A stretch of DNA of 64,000 nt. Source: Clostridia bacterium (GTDB lineage Bacteria > Bacillota > Clostridia > Christensenellales > Aristaeellaceae). A program made the position numbers and the translations under genes. How positions within the stretch are numbered: the stretch's first letter is position 1; each line of letters starts with the position of its first letter. The stretch lies in NCBI GenBank assembly GCA_017464305.1, contig JAFUDS010000026.1, positions 62,001 to 126,000 of the forward strand. The letters are read 5' to 3'. Under the pieces are notes generated by a model that was given only the letters and a program-made list of their open reading frames with translations, did not search any database and was not told the DNA's origin. This document shows, piece after piece, positions 7,757 through 16,324 of the stretch.

Positions 7757-9226
7757 ATGGGTACGATTTGGAAGCAAAGATTTTTTCAAGTTTTGATCAT
7801 TTTTTTGGCCATTTCCCTGTTGTCTGCTTCCACCCTGGCGGAAACGACGGACACCATTCCGGAGCCCACCCTGTCTCCCGAGGCCGCCGCCTATGACGCG
7901 GAGCATCCGGAAAATCTGGAGGCGGATCAACTCTATGCCCTTTCCGCCATTCTCATCACCGCGGATAAAGGAGAAATCATTTTTGAGAAGGATCCATACA
8001 CCCTGCGGTATCCCGCTTCCACCACGAAAATCCTGACGGTCTGGCTGGGCATTACCATGGTGGATGATCTGAATCAAAAGGTCACCGTCAGTGAAACCGC
8101 CATGGATGTGCCGGCGGATTCCTCCACCATGGGCCTGAAGGCCGGGGAGGAAATACCTTTTATCGATGTGCTGTATGGCACCATGATGCTCTCCGGCAAC
8201 GAAGGCGCTAACGTAATCGCGGAAACGGTGTCCGGCTCCATTCCCGCCTTTGTCAACCTGATGAATGAAACCGCCCAGGTCATCGGCTGCGTGAATACCC
8301 ATTTTGTCAACGCCCATGGTTATCATGATGACAATCATTACACCACCGCCTATGATATGGCGCTGATTGCCCGGGAAGCCATGAAAAACGAAACCTTCCG
8401 GAAAATCGCAGGAACGGTGACCTATGCCATCGCTCGGACCAATCTGCAGCGGGCCCGGACAATTACTACGAAATCGGAATATATGCTTACCGGGTCTGAG
8501 GAGAGTCCCAATAAGTATTATTTCCCGGACGCCACCGGCATCAAGACCGGCAGCCATTCCCACTCGGGCTATTGCTTCGTTGGTTCCGCCTCCCGGGAGG
8601 GCGTGGATCTGATCTCTGTGGTCTATTTCACCGGGCGCCGGGCCCGCTGGGCGGATACCATCAAACTGATGAACTACGGCTTCAGCCAGTATGTCAGCGT
8701 AACGCCCCTTTCCCTGTATCAGATGAATCCCATTACCATCGAAACCAGCAATTATTCTACCTCCGACGGGAATCGGGGGCGGGTGGAGCTGGTCTGCCAA
8801 ACCCGGCCGGATTCCACCAATCCCACCATCATCGCCACTAAATCCGAAGTGGAACAGATGGCTTCCCATATTCAGGATACCCTGCTGATTCAGTATTCCC
8901 GGGATTTTGAGGCGCCCATCGCCGCGGGGGAAATTATGGGCACTCTGACCTATTTCCCTGAATCTGGAGAGCCGTCCATCTATAATCTGGTGGCCGCCCG
9001 CAGCGTGGCTGTGCGGGAAAATGTGCCTAAGACGTTGGAACAGATTATTGAGGAAACCTATGCGGATCCCAATCCCTTCCCGCCCTTTTCCTTCGAAATC
9101 GCAGTGATTCTATTTGGGCCTTTCCTGATTCTTTTGCTCCTGGTGCTGTTGATCGTTTTTCTGCGCCGATGGCTGCGAAACCGGAAAACCAAAGCGCCTA
9201 AACCGGTGAGCCGGTATTTGAAGTAA
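7757..9226 (+). CDS. D-alanyl-D-alanine carboxypeptidase (PBP5/DacF-type)
   Basis: This 489-residue penicillin-binding protein trims the terminal D-Ala from peptidoglycan stem peptides outside the membrane. A signal peptide (about 1-28) is followed by the S11 peptidase domain with all three active-site motifs: STTK at 88-91, SGN at 146-148 and KTG at 263-265. A smaller beta domain follows, and a C-terminal helix (about 448-470) with RRWLRNRK after it anchors the protein. A true membrane helix, rather than an amphipathic one, is seen. The ATG at 7757 has AAGGAGG eight bases upstream. It is transcribed alone, from the promoter at 7626. Confidence 0.94.
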   Translation: MGTIWKQRFFQVLIIFLAISLLSASTLAETTDTIPEPTLSPEAAAYDAEHPENLEADQLYALSAILITADKGEIIFEKDPYTLRYPASTTKILTVWLGITMVDDLNQKVTVSETAMDVPADSSTMGLKAGEEIPFIDVLYGTMMLSGNEGANVIAETVSGSIPAFVNLMNETAQVIGCVNTHFVNAHGYHDDNHYTTAYDMALIAREAMKNETFRKIAGTVTYAIARTNLQRARTITTKSEYMLTGSEESPNKYYFPDATGIKTGSHSHSGYCFVGSASREGVDLISVVYFTGRRARWADTIKLMNYGFSQYVSVTPLSLYQMNPITIETSNYSTSDGNRGRVELVCQTRPDSTNPTIIATKSEVEQMASHIQDTLLIQYSRDFEAPIAAGEIMGTLTYFPESGEPSIYNLVAARSVAVRENVPKTLEQIIEETYADPNPFPPFSFEIAVILFGPFLILLLLVLLIVFLRRWLRNRKTKAPKPVSRYLK

Positions 9227-9255
9227 TAGAGCGCTGAATTTGTCCAATTCTTCAA

Positions 9256-9284
9256 TTGATTTTCCGTCCTCACTGTGTTAGGAT
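9256..9284 (+). promoter_or_regulatory. Candidate promoter of the FGGY kinase gene
   Basis: TTGATT (9256-9261), 17 bases, TAGGAT (9279-9284), about 50 bases before the ATG. The -10 box is a moderate match. Confidence 0.45.
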
Positions 9285-9333
9285 ACTTCAATAAGGGTTT
9301 GTACTATCTATATATTAAAGGAGATGTCAGACA

Positions 9334-10917
9334 ATGAAGCAGGTGATCGAAAACGGTTCCGCCATTCTGGGCATTGAATTTGGTTCCACCCGTATTAAGG
9401 CCGTGCTCATTGCGCCGGATCATACCCCTATTGCCTCCGGCAGCCATGAATGGGAAAATGATTATGTCAACGGCGTATGGACCTACAGTGAGCAGGCTAT
9501 TCGCGAGGGCTTTCAGGCCTGCTACGCGGATTTGAAAAAGAATGTGCTGGATACCTATGGGGTGCCGCTGACAAAGCTGGCAGCCATCGGCGTCAGTGCC
9601 ATGATGCATGGCTATTTGCCCTTCAATGACCGGATGGAGCTGTTGGTTCCCTTCCGAACCTGGCGGAACACCATTACCGGCGAGGCAGCGGAAAAGCTGA
9701 CCCAGGCTTTTTCCTTCAACATGCCTCAGCGCTGGAGCTTGAGCCATCTGTATCAGGCTATTTTGAAGGACGAGCCTCATGTGAAGGATATCTCCTTCCT
9801 GACCACCCTGGCGGGCTGGGCTCACTTCTGGCTGACGGGGAAAAAGGTGCTGGGCATCGGGGATGCCAGTGGCATGATGCCCATCGACAGTCAAACGCTG
9901 GATTTTGACGCTGGCATGATCGAAACCTTCGATCAGCTGGTAGCGGAGAAGCATTATCCCTGGAAGCTGTGGGAGATCCTTCCCCAGGTGCTGGTAGCCG
10001 GCCAGGATGCGGGCAGCCTGACGCCGGAAGGCGCGCTGTTGCTGGATCCTACAGGGGAATTGACTCCCGGCTGCCCGGTATGTCCGCCGGAAGGGGACGC
10101 GGGGACAGGCATGACCGCCACCAACAGTGTCCGTCCTCGAACAGGGAATGTTAGCGCCGGAACATCTATCTTCAGCATGATCGTGCTGGAAAAGCCCCTG
10201 AGCAAGGTATATCCGGAGATCGATGTGGTTACCACGCCTACCGGCATGCCCGTCGGCATGGTGCATTGCAATTCCTGCTCCTCCGATATCAATGCCTGGG
10301 TGGGCTTGTTCCGGGAATTCGCAGAGACCATGGGCTTCCAGGTGGACACAGGAGAGATCTATACTCGCCTGTTCCGTAAGGCCTTGGAGGCGGATCCCGC
10401 CGGCGGCGGTCTGGTCAGCTTCAACTATTATGCTGGCGAACCGGTGACCGGTCTGGCGGAGGGCCGCCCCATGCTGATCCGGCAGCCTGACGCGAAGATG
10501 AATCTGGCGAATTTTATGCGGGTTCAGCTCTATGCCAGCATGGAAACACTGAAATACGGTATGGAGATCATGAATCAGGAGCAGGTCGCCATTGATCAGG
10601 TCTTTGGCCATGGCGGTCTTTTCAAGACGGAAGGCGTGGCTCAGGGGATCCTGGCTGCCGCTATTCACGCCCCGGTGACGGTGATGCAGACAGCGGGCGA
10701 AGGCGGCGCCTGGGGAATCGCCCTTCTGGCGGCCTATGAGGTGCAAAAGCAAGCGGACGAAAGCCTGGAAGATTATCTGCAACAGCATGTCTTTGCCGGC
10801 ATGAAGCAATCCACCCTGTCCCCCGTGTCTCAGGATGAGGAGGGCTTCGATGAATATATGCGCCGGTTTACTGCCTGTCTCCCGGCCCAGCAGGCCGCGG
10901 TGGATGGATTGAAGTGA
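9334..10917 (+). CDS. FGGY-family carbohydrate kinase
   Basis: The 527-residue product has the two-domain actin-like fold of FGGY sugar kinases, which phosphorylate pentoses, hexitols or glycerol. The N-terminal phosphate loop is [12 protein letters not shown] (about 13-24), with Glu where most family members have Asp. The central region has [12 protein letters not shown] (about 255-266) and SAGTSIF, and the C-terminal domain has [12 protein letters not shown] (about 425-436) with [13 protein letters not shown]. Such sequences are often labelled xylulokinase, but the substrate cannot be read from sequence and no isomerase or epimerase is adjacent. AAAGGAG lies before the ATG. A HAD phosphatase follows 31 bases later on the same strand. 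Confidence 0.85.
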   Translation: MKQVIENGSAILGIEFGSTRIKAVLIAPDHTPIASGSHEWENDYVNGVWTYSEQAIREGFQACYADLKKNVLDTYGVPLTKLAAIGVSAMMHGYLPFNDRMELLVPFRTWRNTITGEAAEKLTQAFSFNMPQRWSLSHLYQAILKDEPHVKDISFLTTLAGWAHFWLTGKKVLGIGDASGMMPIDSQTLDFDAGMIETFDQLVAEKHYPWKLWEILPQVLVAGQDAGSLTPEGALLLDPTGELTPGCPVCPPEGDAGTGMTATNSVRPRTGNVSAGTSIFSMIVLEKPLSKVYPEIDVVTTPTGMPVGMVHCNSCSSDINAWVGLFREFAETMGFQVDTGEIYTRLFRKALEADPAGGGLVSFNYYAGEPVTGLAEGRPMLIRQPDAKMNLANFMRVQLYASMETLKYGMEIMNQEQVAIDQVFGHGGLFKTEGVAQGILAAAIHAPVTVMQTAGEGGAWGIALLAAYEVQKQADESLEDYLQQHVFAGMKQSTLSPVSQDEEGFDEYMRRFTACLPAQQAAVDGLK

Positions 10918-10948
10918 GTCCCATCTCCGGAAAGGAATTGAGCGATTT

Positions 10949-11764
10949 ATGTCCAGCCTCCCCTTTCAGGTCATCGCTTTTGATTTGGATGATACCCTGC
11001 TGCGGGACGATTTGACCATTTCAGAGCGAACGATCATGACCCTACGCCGCATCAGCAATCTGGGCGTACAAATCATCCCCGCCAGCGGGCGAGCCAAGCT
11101 GAGCATGAAGTCCTTCGTAGAACAGATCGGCTGCGCCTCCCTGTACATTTCCTGCAATGGCGCGGAGACCTGGGACGCTACGTCTCACGAGCTGCTGCAT
11201 GCGGAGCAATTCTCCACCCAGCTGGGCCAGGAAATCGCGGCCTTCGGCAAGGCACATCAGGTTTACGCCCAAACCTATGACGGACCCTTTTTCTTCTACA
11301 ATGAGGAATCCGTCTGGGCGGAGAAATACGCCGCCTCTTCCATGCTGACAGGAAAATATGTGGGGGATCTGGAGGCCTATATTCAGGAGCCCCGCTCCAA
11401 GATCCTGATGATGGCCTCGGAGGAGAAAATCTCTTCCATGCTGCAGGAGGCTCGGCAGCGCTTCCAGGGTCGGGTGTCCGTCACCTGCTCCAAGCCCTAT
11501 TTTCTGGAGTTTAATCCCCTGCGGGCCACGAAGGGCATCGCCCTGTCCTGGGCGGCGGAGCATTTGGGAATTCCCCTGGACCGTTTTCTGGCCTTTGGCG
11601 ACAGCCTGAATGATCTTTCCATGCTCCAGGCCGTGGGCCGGGGCGTGCTGATGAGCAATGGCCGCCCGGAGCTACAGGCCCTTTGTGACGACGGTTGCGG
11701 CAGCAATCAGGAGGACGGCGTAGCCGCCTATCTGGAATCATTGAACTGGGAGGAGAAAATTTGA
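10949..11764 (+). CDS. Cof-type HAD-IIB phosphatase
   Basis: The 271-residue product belongs to the Cof/HAD-IIB hydrolases, which remove phosphate from small sugar or cofactor phosphates. Motif I is FDLDDTLLRDD (about 10-20, nucleophile Asp), motif II PASGR, motif III a Lys within FNPLRATKGIAL, and motif IV FGDSLNDLSML with the metal-binding Asp pair. The IIB cap lies between motifs II and III. The substrate is unknown. The TGA stop overlaps the TTG start of hprK, so the two are translationally coupled. Confidence 0.92.
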   Translation: MSSLPFQVIAFDLDDTLLRDDLTISERTIMTLRRISNLGVQIIPASGRAKLSMKSFVEQIGCASLYISCNGAETWDATSHELLHAEQFSTQLGQEIAAFGKAHQVYAQTYDGPFFFYNEESVWAEKYAASSMLTGKYVGDLEAYIQEPRSKILMMASEEKISSMLQEARQRFQGRVSVTCSKPYFLEFNPLRATKGIALSWAAEHLGIPLDRFLAFGDSLNDLSMLQAVGRGVLMSNGRPELQALCDDGCGSNQEDGVAAYLESLNWEEKI

Positions 11765-12717
11765 TCCGAACTGATAAATTTCAACGGGATCTGGGACTTA
11801 CCTGTCTGGTGGAAACGACCCGAGAGGAGCTGAATATCGAATCACCGGATTTAAACCGCCCCGGGATGCAGTTTTGCGGCTTCTATGAGCATTTCGCCTG
11901 GGAGCGACCCCAGATCATCGGCATTGTGGAAATGGCCTATTTGGAGCAGCAGGAGCCGAAGGAACGAATTACGGTTTTGAAAAAATACTTCGATTATTCC
12001 CTGCCCTGCGTCATTATCTGCCGGGGGCTGACGCCCCCGCCGGAAATGCTGGCCCTGGCCGGCGCGGCCAATGTGCCCGTGTTCCTGACGAACATGGCCA
12101 CCAGCCGTTTCACCGCCCTGACCATTCATTATCTTTCCCGAGAATTGGCGCCCCATGAGCTGCGCCATGGGGTGTTGATGGATGTATATGGTGTGGGGGT
12201 CTTCCTTTCCGGCAAGAGCGGCGTCGGCAAAAGCGAGGCTGCCCTGGAGCTGGTAAAGCGAGGGCATATGCTGGTGGCGGACGATGTGGTGGATATCTGC
12301 AAGGTTTCAGAGAATCGGCTCATTGGCACCTGTCCGGACGCCATCCGTCATCTGATGGAAATTCGGGGCATTGGACTCATCGATGTTCAGGCCATGTTCG
12401 GCGTTAGCGCCGTGACCAATTCCAAAACCATTGATCTGGTGCTGGAGCTGGAGGCCTGGGATGAGAACAAATTCTATGACCGAGTGGGTTTGAATGATGA
12501 AACCACGGAGATCTTAGGCGTGCCCATTATCCGCCAGATGATGCCCGTCCGCCCGGGGCGAAACCTGGCTATTATCATTGAGGTGGCCGCACGAAACCTT
12601 AGCCTGAAGCGCATGGGGTATCATGCAGCCCGGAATTTGAATCAACGGATTTTTCAGTCCGCTCCGGCGGAAATGAATCTACAAACACATCATCATGAGG
12701 AGGGATTTATTCCATGA
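11761..12717 (+). CDS. hprK: HPr kinase/phosphorylase
   Basis: HprK phosphorylates Ser46 of HPr, and reverses it, in response to glycolytic intermediates, controlling carbon catabolite repression in Firmicutes. The 318-residue product has the N-terminal domain (about 1-130), the conserved LRHGVLMDVYGVGV, the P-loop GKSGVGKS at 151-158, and the C-terminal signature EIRGIGLIDVQAMFG. The TTG start at 11761 has GGGAGGAG five bases upstream and gives the normal family start; a longer frame would run into the HAD gene. Its stop overlaps the ATG of the ROK kinase. No HPr gene is visible in the window. Confidence 0.96.
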   Translation: MIRTDKFQRDLGLTCLVETTREELNIESPDLNRPGMQFCGFYEHFAWERPQIIGIVEMAYLEQQEPKERITVLKKYFDYSLPCVIICRGLTPPPEMLALAGAANVPVFLTNMATSRFTALTIHYLSRELAPHELRHGVLMDVYGVGVFLSGKSGVGKSEAALELVKRGHMLVADDVVDICKVSENRLIGTCPDAIRHLMEIRGIGLIDVQAMFGVSAVTNSKTIDLVLELEAWDENKFYDRVGLNDETTEILGVPIIRQMMPVRPGRNLAIIIEVAARNLSLKRMGYHAARNLNQRIFQSAPAEMNLQTHHHEEGFIP

Positions 12718-13661
12718 TCAGAATCGGACTTGACATCGGAGGCACAGGCATTCAAATCGGCGCGGTGGACGAAAACAATCAGATCATTGCGCAGGCTTCC
12801 ATTCCCACCCGGACGGACATCGCCTTTGAGGATCAGGTGCAGCAGATGGTGGATTGCATCCATTCTTTGCTGGATCCCCAGGTTAATCCTGCCCTGACCA
12901 TGGAGAATGTGGCTTCCATCGGCGCGGGCATCCCCGGCATCGCCAACGAGGAAGGCACGGTTATCGACTGTACTAATCTGGGCTGGAAATACACGCCCCT
13001 GCGGCAGGAGTTCCAGAAGCGGATCGACAAGCCCTTCTACGTGGACAACGACGCCAACGTTGCCGCCCTGGCGGAGAGTGTGGCCGGGATAAGCGCTGGT
13101 ACCTCCTCCAGCGTGTTCATTACCCTGGGTACCGGCATTGGCTCCGGAATTATCATCAATGGAAAGGTCTGGAAGGGGCATCATGGCATCGGCGGCGAGC
13201 TGGGCCACATGATCCTGAAGCTGGATGGTGAGCCCTGCTCCTGCGGCAATCATGGCTGTCTGGAGACCTATTGCTCCGCCACCGCCATGATTCGTATGGC
13301 CCGGGAGGCGGTAGCCAGTCATCCTGATTCTCTGATTCTGAAGCTGGCGGAGGATGATCCAAAGAAGATCAACGCCAAGATGGTCTTTGACGCGGTTCGT
13401 CAAGGAGACGCGGTAGCCGAGGAGCTTTTCCAGCGCTATGTGTCCTATCTTTCCCAGGCCATCGCCGGGGTGGTGAACTTCCTGGATCCGGAAGTCATCA
13501 TCCTGGGAGGCGGTGTCAGCAAGGCAGGCAGCCTGTTGCTGGATGCCATCCGGGCGGAGTATCCCAAATACGTGCTGTTCAACGATCAGCCCCTGCCCCA
13601 GGTAGAGATTGCTTCCCTCAGCGCGGAAGCTGGCATCATCGGCGCGGCTATGCTGTCCTAA
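12714..13661 (+). CDS. ROK family glucokinase
   Basis: The 315-residue product is a ROK-fold sugar kinase, most likely glucokinase, making glucose 6-phosphate from ATP. It starts MIRIGLDIGGTGIQIG (phosphate loop), has the substrate loop VDNDANVAALAE with the catalytic Asp, the GTGIGSGIIING loop, GHHGIGGELGHM (about 159-170), and the zinc motif CSCGNHGC (about 179-186). It overlaps hprK by four bases, which links glucose phosphorylation with the catabolite-repression sensor. A strong bidirectional terminator follows. Confidence 0.92.
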   Translation: MIRIGLDIGGTGIQIGAVDENNQIIAQASIPTRTDIAFEDQVQQMVDCIHSLLDPQVNPALTMENVASIGAGIPGIANEEGTVIDCTNLGWKYTPLRQEFQKRIDKPFYVDNDANVAALAESVAGISAGTSSSVFITLGTGIGSGIIINGKVWKGHHGIGGELGHMILKLDGEPCSCGNHGCLETYCSATAMIRMAREAVASHPDSLILKLAEDDPKKINAKMVFDAVRQGDAVAEELFQRYVSYLSQAIAGVVNFLDPEVIILGGGVSKAGSLLLDAIRAEYPKYVLFNDQPLPQVEIASLSAEAGIIGAAMLS

Positions 13662-13670
13662 TCATAAGCA

Positions 13671-13719
13671 CAACAAAAGAAGCTCCCTTCCGAAAAAGAG
13701 AAGGGAGCTTCTTTTGTTG
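13671..13719. terminator. Bidirectional terminator
   Basis: A perfect 19-bp stem (13671-13689 with 13701-13719) with an 11-base loop lies between the convergent ROK kinase and M18 aminopeptidase genes. T-rich tracts lie within the outer stem on both strands, so it can serve both genes. Confidence 0.88.
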
Positions 13720-13756
13720 CTTCCCGCCTTCTGTAAGGGGAAGGCAGGAGAAAAAC

Positions 13757-15139
13757 TTAGGCTTCCAGCATAAAGGCCTGATAGGCCTTGACCGCTTCGT
13801 ACAGATCCGCTTTGCTGATAATTTCCGCGGGGGCATGCATACTCAGCACGGCCACGCCGCTATCGATGACCTCCATGCCATACAGGGCGCAGATATAGGC
13901 GATGGTACCGCCGCCGCCCACGTCCACCTTGCCCAGTTCCGCGGTCTGCCAGCGAACCTGATTCTTGTCCATAATACCCCGCAGCTTGCCCATGAATTCG
14001 GCGTTGGCATCGTTGGAGCCGCTCTTGCCCCGGCTGCCGGTAAACTTATTGAAGCATACGCCCCGGCCCAGATAGGCGGCGTTCTTCTTTTCGAAGGCGG
14101 AGGCGTACAGCGGATCGAACCCCGCGCTGACATCGCAGGAAAGCATGCGGCTGTTCTGCAGGGCACGGCGAACCTTTAGCTCGCTGTAGTCTCCCAGCAG
14201 GTTCAGAATTTCCGCCACCGCGTTTTCCAGATAATTGGCCCGCATACCGGTGGCGCCAACGCTGCCGATCTCTTCCTTGTCCACAAACATGCCGCAGACC
14301 GTTGCCTTCGGGGTATGATCAATGCCTTCGATGGCTTTCAACTCGGCGTAGGCGCATACCCGATCATCATGGCCATAGCCCAGAATCATGCTGCGATCCA
14401 GTCCAAAATCTCGGGCGGGGCCGGCGGGAACCACTTCGATCTCCGCGGAGATGAAGTCTTCTTCCTCCATATTGTACTCGTCCTTCAGAATCTGCAGCAG
14501 AGTGCCTTTCACCGCTTCCTTTTCCGCACCCTTCAGCGGCTGGCCCGCCAGGATTAGATCCAGATCCTCCCCGGAAACCCCTTCGGACATCTTCTTTCCC
14601 ATTTGATCCATGGCAAGATGGGGCAGCAGATCGCTGATGCCCACCACCGGATCATCCTCTTTTTCGCCGATGACCAGATCCACCACGGCGCCGTCTTTCT
14701 TCACCACCACGCCATGCAGCGCCAGGGGCCGGGCCACCCATTGATATTTCTTAATGCCGCCATAATAATGGGTATCCCCATAGGCCATGTCCGCGTCCTC
14801 ATAGAGGGGGTTCTGCTTCAAATCCAGCCGGGGGGAGTCAATGTGCGCGCCTACGATGTTCATCCCCTTTTCCAGGGCCTCCTCGCCCAGATGGAAGGAG
14901 AGCACCGCCTTGCCCATCCGGTTCGCGTAGACCTTATCCCCGGTCTTCAAGGCACGATTCTCCGCGATCACCTGATCTAAATTCACGTATCCGGCCTTTT
15001 CCAGGCGGGCGATGAGGGCCCGGGTCCATTCCCGCTCCGTCTTCCCCTGACTCAGCATTTGGCGATAATCCTCCCCAATGGCTTTCACCTGGGCCAGATC
15101 CTTTTCTTCATACGCTTTCCACGCGTTGGGTCTTTCCAT
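13757..15139 (-). CDS. M18 family aminopeptidase
   Basis: The 460-residue product is an M18 zinc aminopeptidase, which releases N-terminal residues from peptides in the cytoplasm. Metal-ligand motifs are visible: VGAHIDSPRLDLK (His and Asp), DKEEIGS (Glu pair), and the later LSCDVSAGFDPLY; the C-terminal LSMHAPAEIISKADLYE supplies the last His. The ATG at 15139 has GGAGG eight bases upstream; an in-frame ATG 15 bases earlier overlaps that Shine-Dalgarno sequence and is unlikely. It has its own promoter and 5' stem-loop and is convergent with the ROK kinase. Confidence 0.94.
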   Translation of the reverse strand: MERPNAWKAYEEKDLAQVKAIGEDYRQMLSQGKTEREWTRALIARLEKAGYVNLDQVIAENRALKTGDKVYANRMGKAVLSFHLGEEALEKGMNIVGAHIDSPRLDLKQNPLYEDADMAYGDTHYYGGIKKYQWVARPLALHGVVVKKDGAVVDLVIGEKEDDPVVGISDLLPHLAMDQMGKKMSEGVSGEDLDLILAGQPLKGAEKEAVKGTLLQILKDEYNMEEEDFISAEIEVVPAGPARDFGLDRSMILGYGHDDRVCAYAELKAIEGIDHTPKATVCGMFVDKEEIGSVGATGMRANYLENAVAEILNLLGDYSELKVRRALQNSRMLSCDVSAGFDPLYASAFEKKNAAYLGRGVCFNKFTGSRGKSGSNDANAEFMGKLRGIMDKNQVRWQTAELGKVDVGGGGTIAYICALYGMEVIDSGVAVLSMHAPAEIISKADLYEAVKAYQAFMLEA

Positions 15140-15199
15140 TTGATTTGCCTCCATTTAGGTGAAATCGGAGATCGCTCTGTTCCACCTGATAAAATATAA

Positions 15200-15229
15200 T
15201 CTCCGGCGACAGACAACTGACACCGGAGA
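15200..15229 (-). promoter_or_regulatory. 5' UTR stem-loop of the M18 aminopeptidase gene
   Basis: TCTCCGG and CCGGAGA arms (7 bp) enclose a 16-base loop. On the minus strand they are followed by ATTATATTTT. The structure starts a few bases after the predicted transcription start, so it could act as an attenuator or protect the mRNA 5' end. Confidence 0.45.
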
Positions 15230-15231
15230 AC

Positions 15232-15260
15232 AATATACATGACATCTTTAGGGATTGCAA
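15232..15260 (-). promoter_or_regulatory. Promoter of the M18 aminopeptidase gene
   Basis: TTGCAA (15255-15260) and TATATT (15232-15237) are separated by 17 bases on the minus strand. Confidence 0.65.
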
Positions 15261-15268
15261 GCCCTAAA
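15247..15268. repeat. Inverted repeat TTTAGGG-N8-CCCTAAA over the -35 box
   Basis: Perfect 7-bp arms at 15247-15253 and 15262-15268 enclose the -35 hexamer of the aminopeptidase promoter. The placement fits a repressor operator. The regulator is not known; the adjacent S24-type regulator is one candidate, although its own promoter carries a different repeat. Confidence 0.5.
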
Positions 15269-15311
15269 TGCAACAAGATTGATCGAAAAAGAAAGTTTCA
15301 CAGCCTTTTGC

Positions 15312-16094
15312 TTACAGCCGGCTCCCACCAAAGGCGGCAATCTCTTCCATAGTGGCCCGCTGATCTGGCAGCAGCTTTCCAAGCACCCGGCCCACGCAGC
15401 GGACGGAATCACTTTCCGAGAAGCGAATGGGGGCGTATTGGGGATTATGGCTATATAGCCCATCCCGATGGTATTCCTTAATATATCCGGCATCGCCGTT
15501 GACGAAGATGCCGATTTCCCCTTCCTGAACCCGGTCCACATGTTGCACCAGCACCTGATCCCCATCCTCAAAGGAGGGCTCCATACTATCACCGCTGACG
15601 CGGATGATTTCATCCGCCTTGCTGGTGACCTCGTCCGCGGCCAGGTAGACCAATTCTCCGCGGGCTTCTTCAATATAGGACAGTGGACCCGCTGCGGCAG
15701 AAAGCTCGCTCTGGAAAAGGCGAACCAGAGGCCGGAGAGAGCGAACCTCTTCTCGGCTTTGCAGCTCATATAGCGTATCCATCTGGCGCAGGACCACCTG
15801 GCGATTGTAGGGGGTCAGGCGGGAAAAGCGCTCGTTGAGACGGAAGGTGTCCAGATCTTCCGCCATGCCGAAAAAAACATGCAGCGGAATCCCCAGGGCC
15901 TTACAGAGCACAGGGATGCTGGCCACGTCAGGCCGGCTGCGCCCCGCCTCCCAGGCGCCGACGGCGTTCTTCTTAATCCCTACCAGCGCGCCTAATTGCT
16001 CCTGACTCAGGTGATTCCTCCGGCGATATTCGCGAATCAGTTCTCCAAAAGGACGGCCGGACGCGTTCACCATCTCGGCGGCATTCTCCCTCAC
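15312..16094 (-). CDS. XRE-family repressor with S24 (LexA-like) peptidase domain
   Basis: The 260-residue product joins an N-terminal helix-turn-helix (HLSQEQLGALVGIKKNAVG, about 28-46) to a C-terminal S24 self-cleaving domain. The catalytic Ser is S170 in SGDSMEPSF, the Lys is K206 in GYIKEY, and an Ala-Gly bond at 135-136 is a plausible cleavage site. Such proteins repress DNA-damage or stress genes until RecA-stimulated cleavage, or act as phage-type repressors; no phage genes are nearby. The GTG at 16094 has GGGGAGG eight bases upstream; an ATG 21 bases later is an alternative. It is divergent from argF, and a palindrome in its own promoter suggests autoregulation. Confidence 0.85.
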   Translation of the reverse strand: MRENAAEMVNASGRPFGELIREYRRRNHLSQEQLGALVGIKKNAVGAWEAGRSRPDVASIPVLCKALGIPLHVFFGMAEDLDTFRLNERFSRLTPYNRQVVLRQMDTLYELQSREEVRSLRPLVRLFQSELSAAAGPLSYIEEARGELVYLAADEVTSKADEIIRVSGDSMEPSFEDGDQVLVQHVDRVQEGEIGIFVNGDAGYIKEYHRDGLYSHNPQYAPIRFSESDSVRCVGRVLGKLLPDQRATMEEIAAFGGSRL

Positions 16095-16125
16095 TCTAGG
16101 AGCCTCCCCTCTTTTGCATACATGC

Positions 16126-16154
16126 AGTTTAGCACAAATTCTTTGTGTTTGCAA
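16126..16154 (-). promoter_or_regulatory. Promoter and palindromic operator of the S24 repressor gene
   Basis: TTGCAA (16149-16154) and TAAACT (16126-16131) are separated by 17 bases on the minus strand. The spacer holds the perfect palindrome CACAAA-TTC-TTTGTG (16133-16147), placed where a bound protein would block RNA polymerase. Confidence 0.65.
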
Positions 16155-16203
16155 CAGGATTAGCAAAATCATTTTGGATTCCCGGATGGTTGATTTCCAA
16201 AAT

Positions 16204-16261
16204 TGCATATCCGATGCATAAAATACGCATAATTATTAGTTAATAATTGCATATTTATGCA
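16204..16261. promoter_or_regulatory. ARG-box-like palindromes upstream of argF
   Basis: Three related TGCATA-type palindromes lie here: 16204-16218 (TGCAT-N5-ATGCA), 16215-16230 (imperfect) and 16248-16261 (TGCATA-TT-TATGCA). The last touches the argF -35 box. Their form resembles the TGCATAAATATGCA-like operators of the arginine repressor ArgR, and argF is a classical ArgR target. No argR gene is in the window, so the regulator is inferred. Confidence 0.6.
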
Positions 16262-16290
16262 TTGACAAAGTGGGAGATGCTCGGTATAAT
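16262..16290 (+). promoter_or_regulatory. Consensus promoter of argF
   Basis: TTGACA (16262-16267), 17 bases, TATAAT (16285-16290): a perfect sigma-A promoter, as expected for a repressor-controlled gene. Confidence 0.92.
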
Positions 16291-16324
16291 ATCCGCATCT
16301 TGTTTTTCAGGAGGAAGTTTCGCT

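Noticed and set aside
15312-16094. Remnant of a prophage marked by the S24 repressor
   Set aside because: Neighbours are housekeeping genes (M18 aminopeptidase, argF) with normal composition, and no integrase, attachment repeat or phage gene is present.
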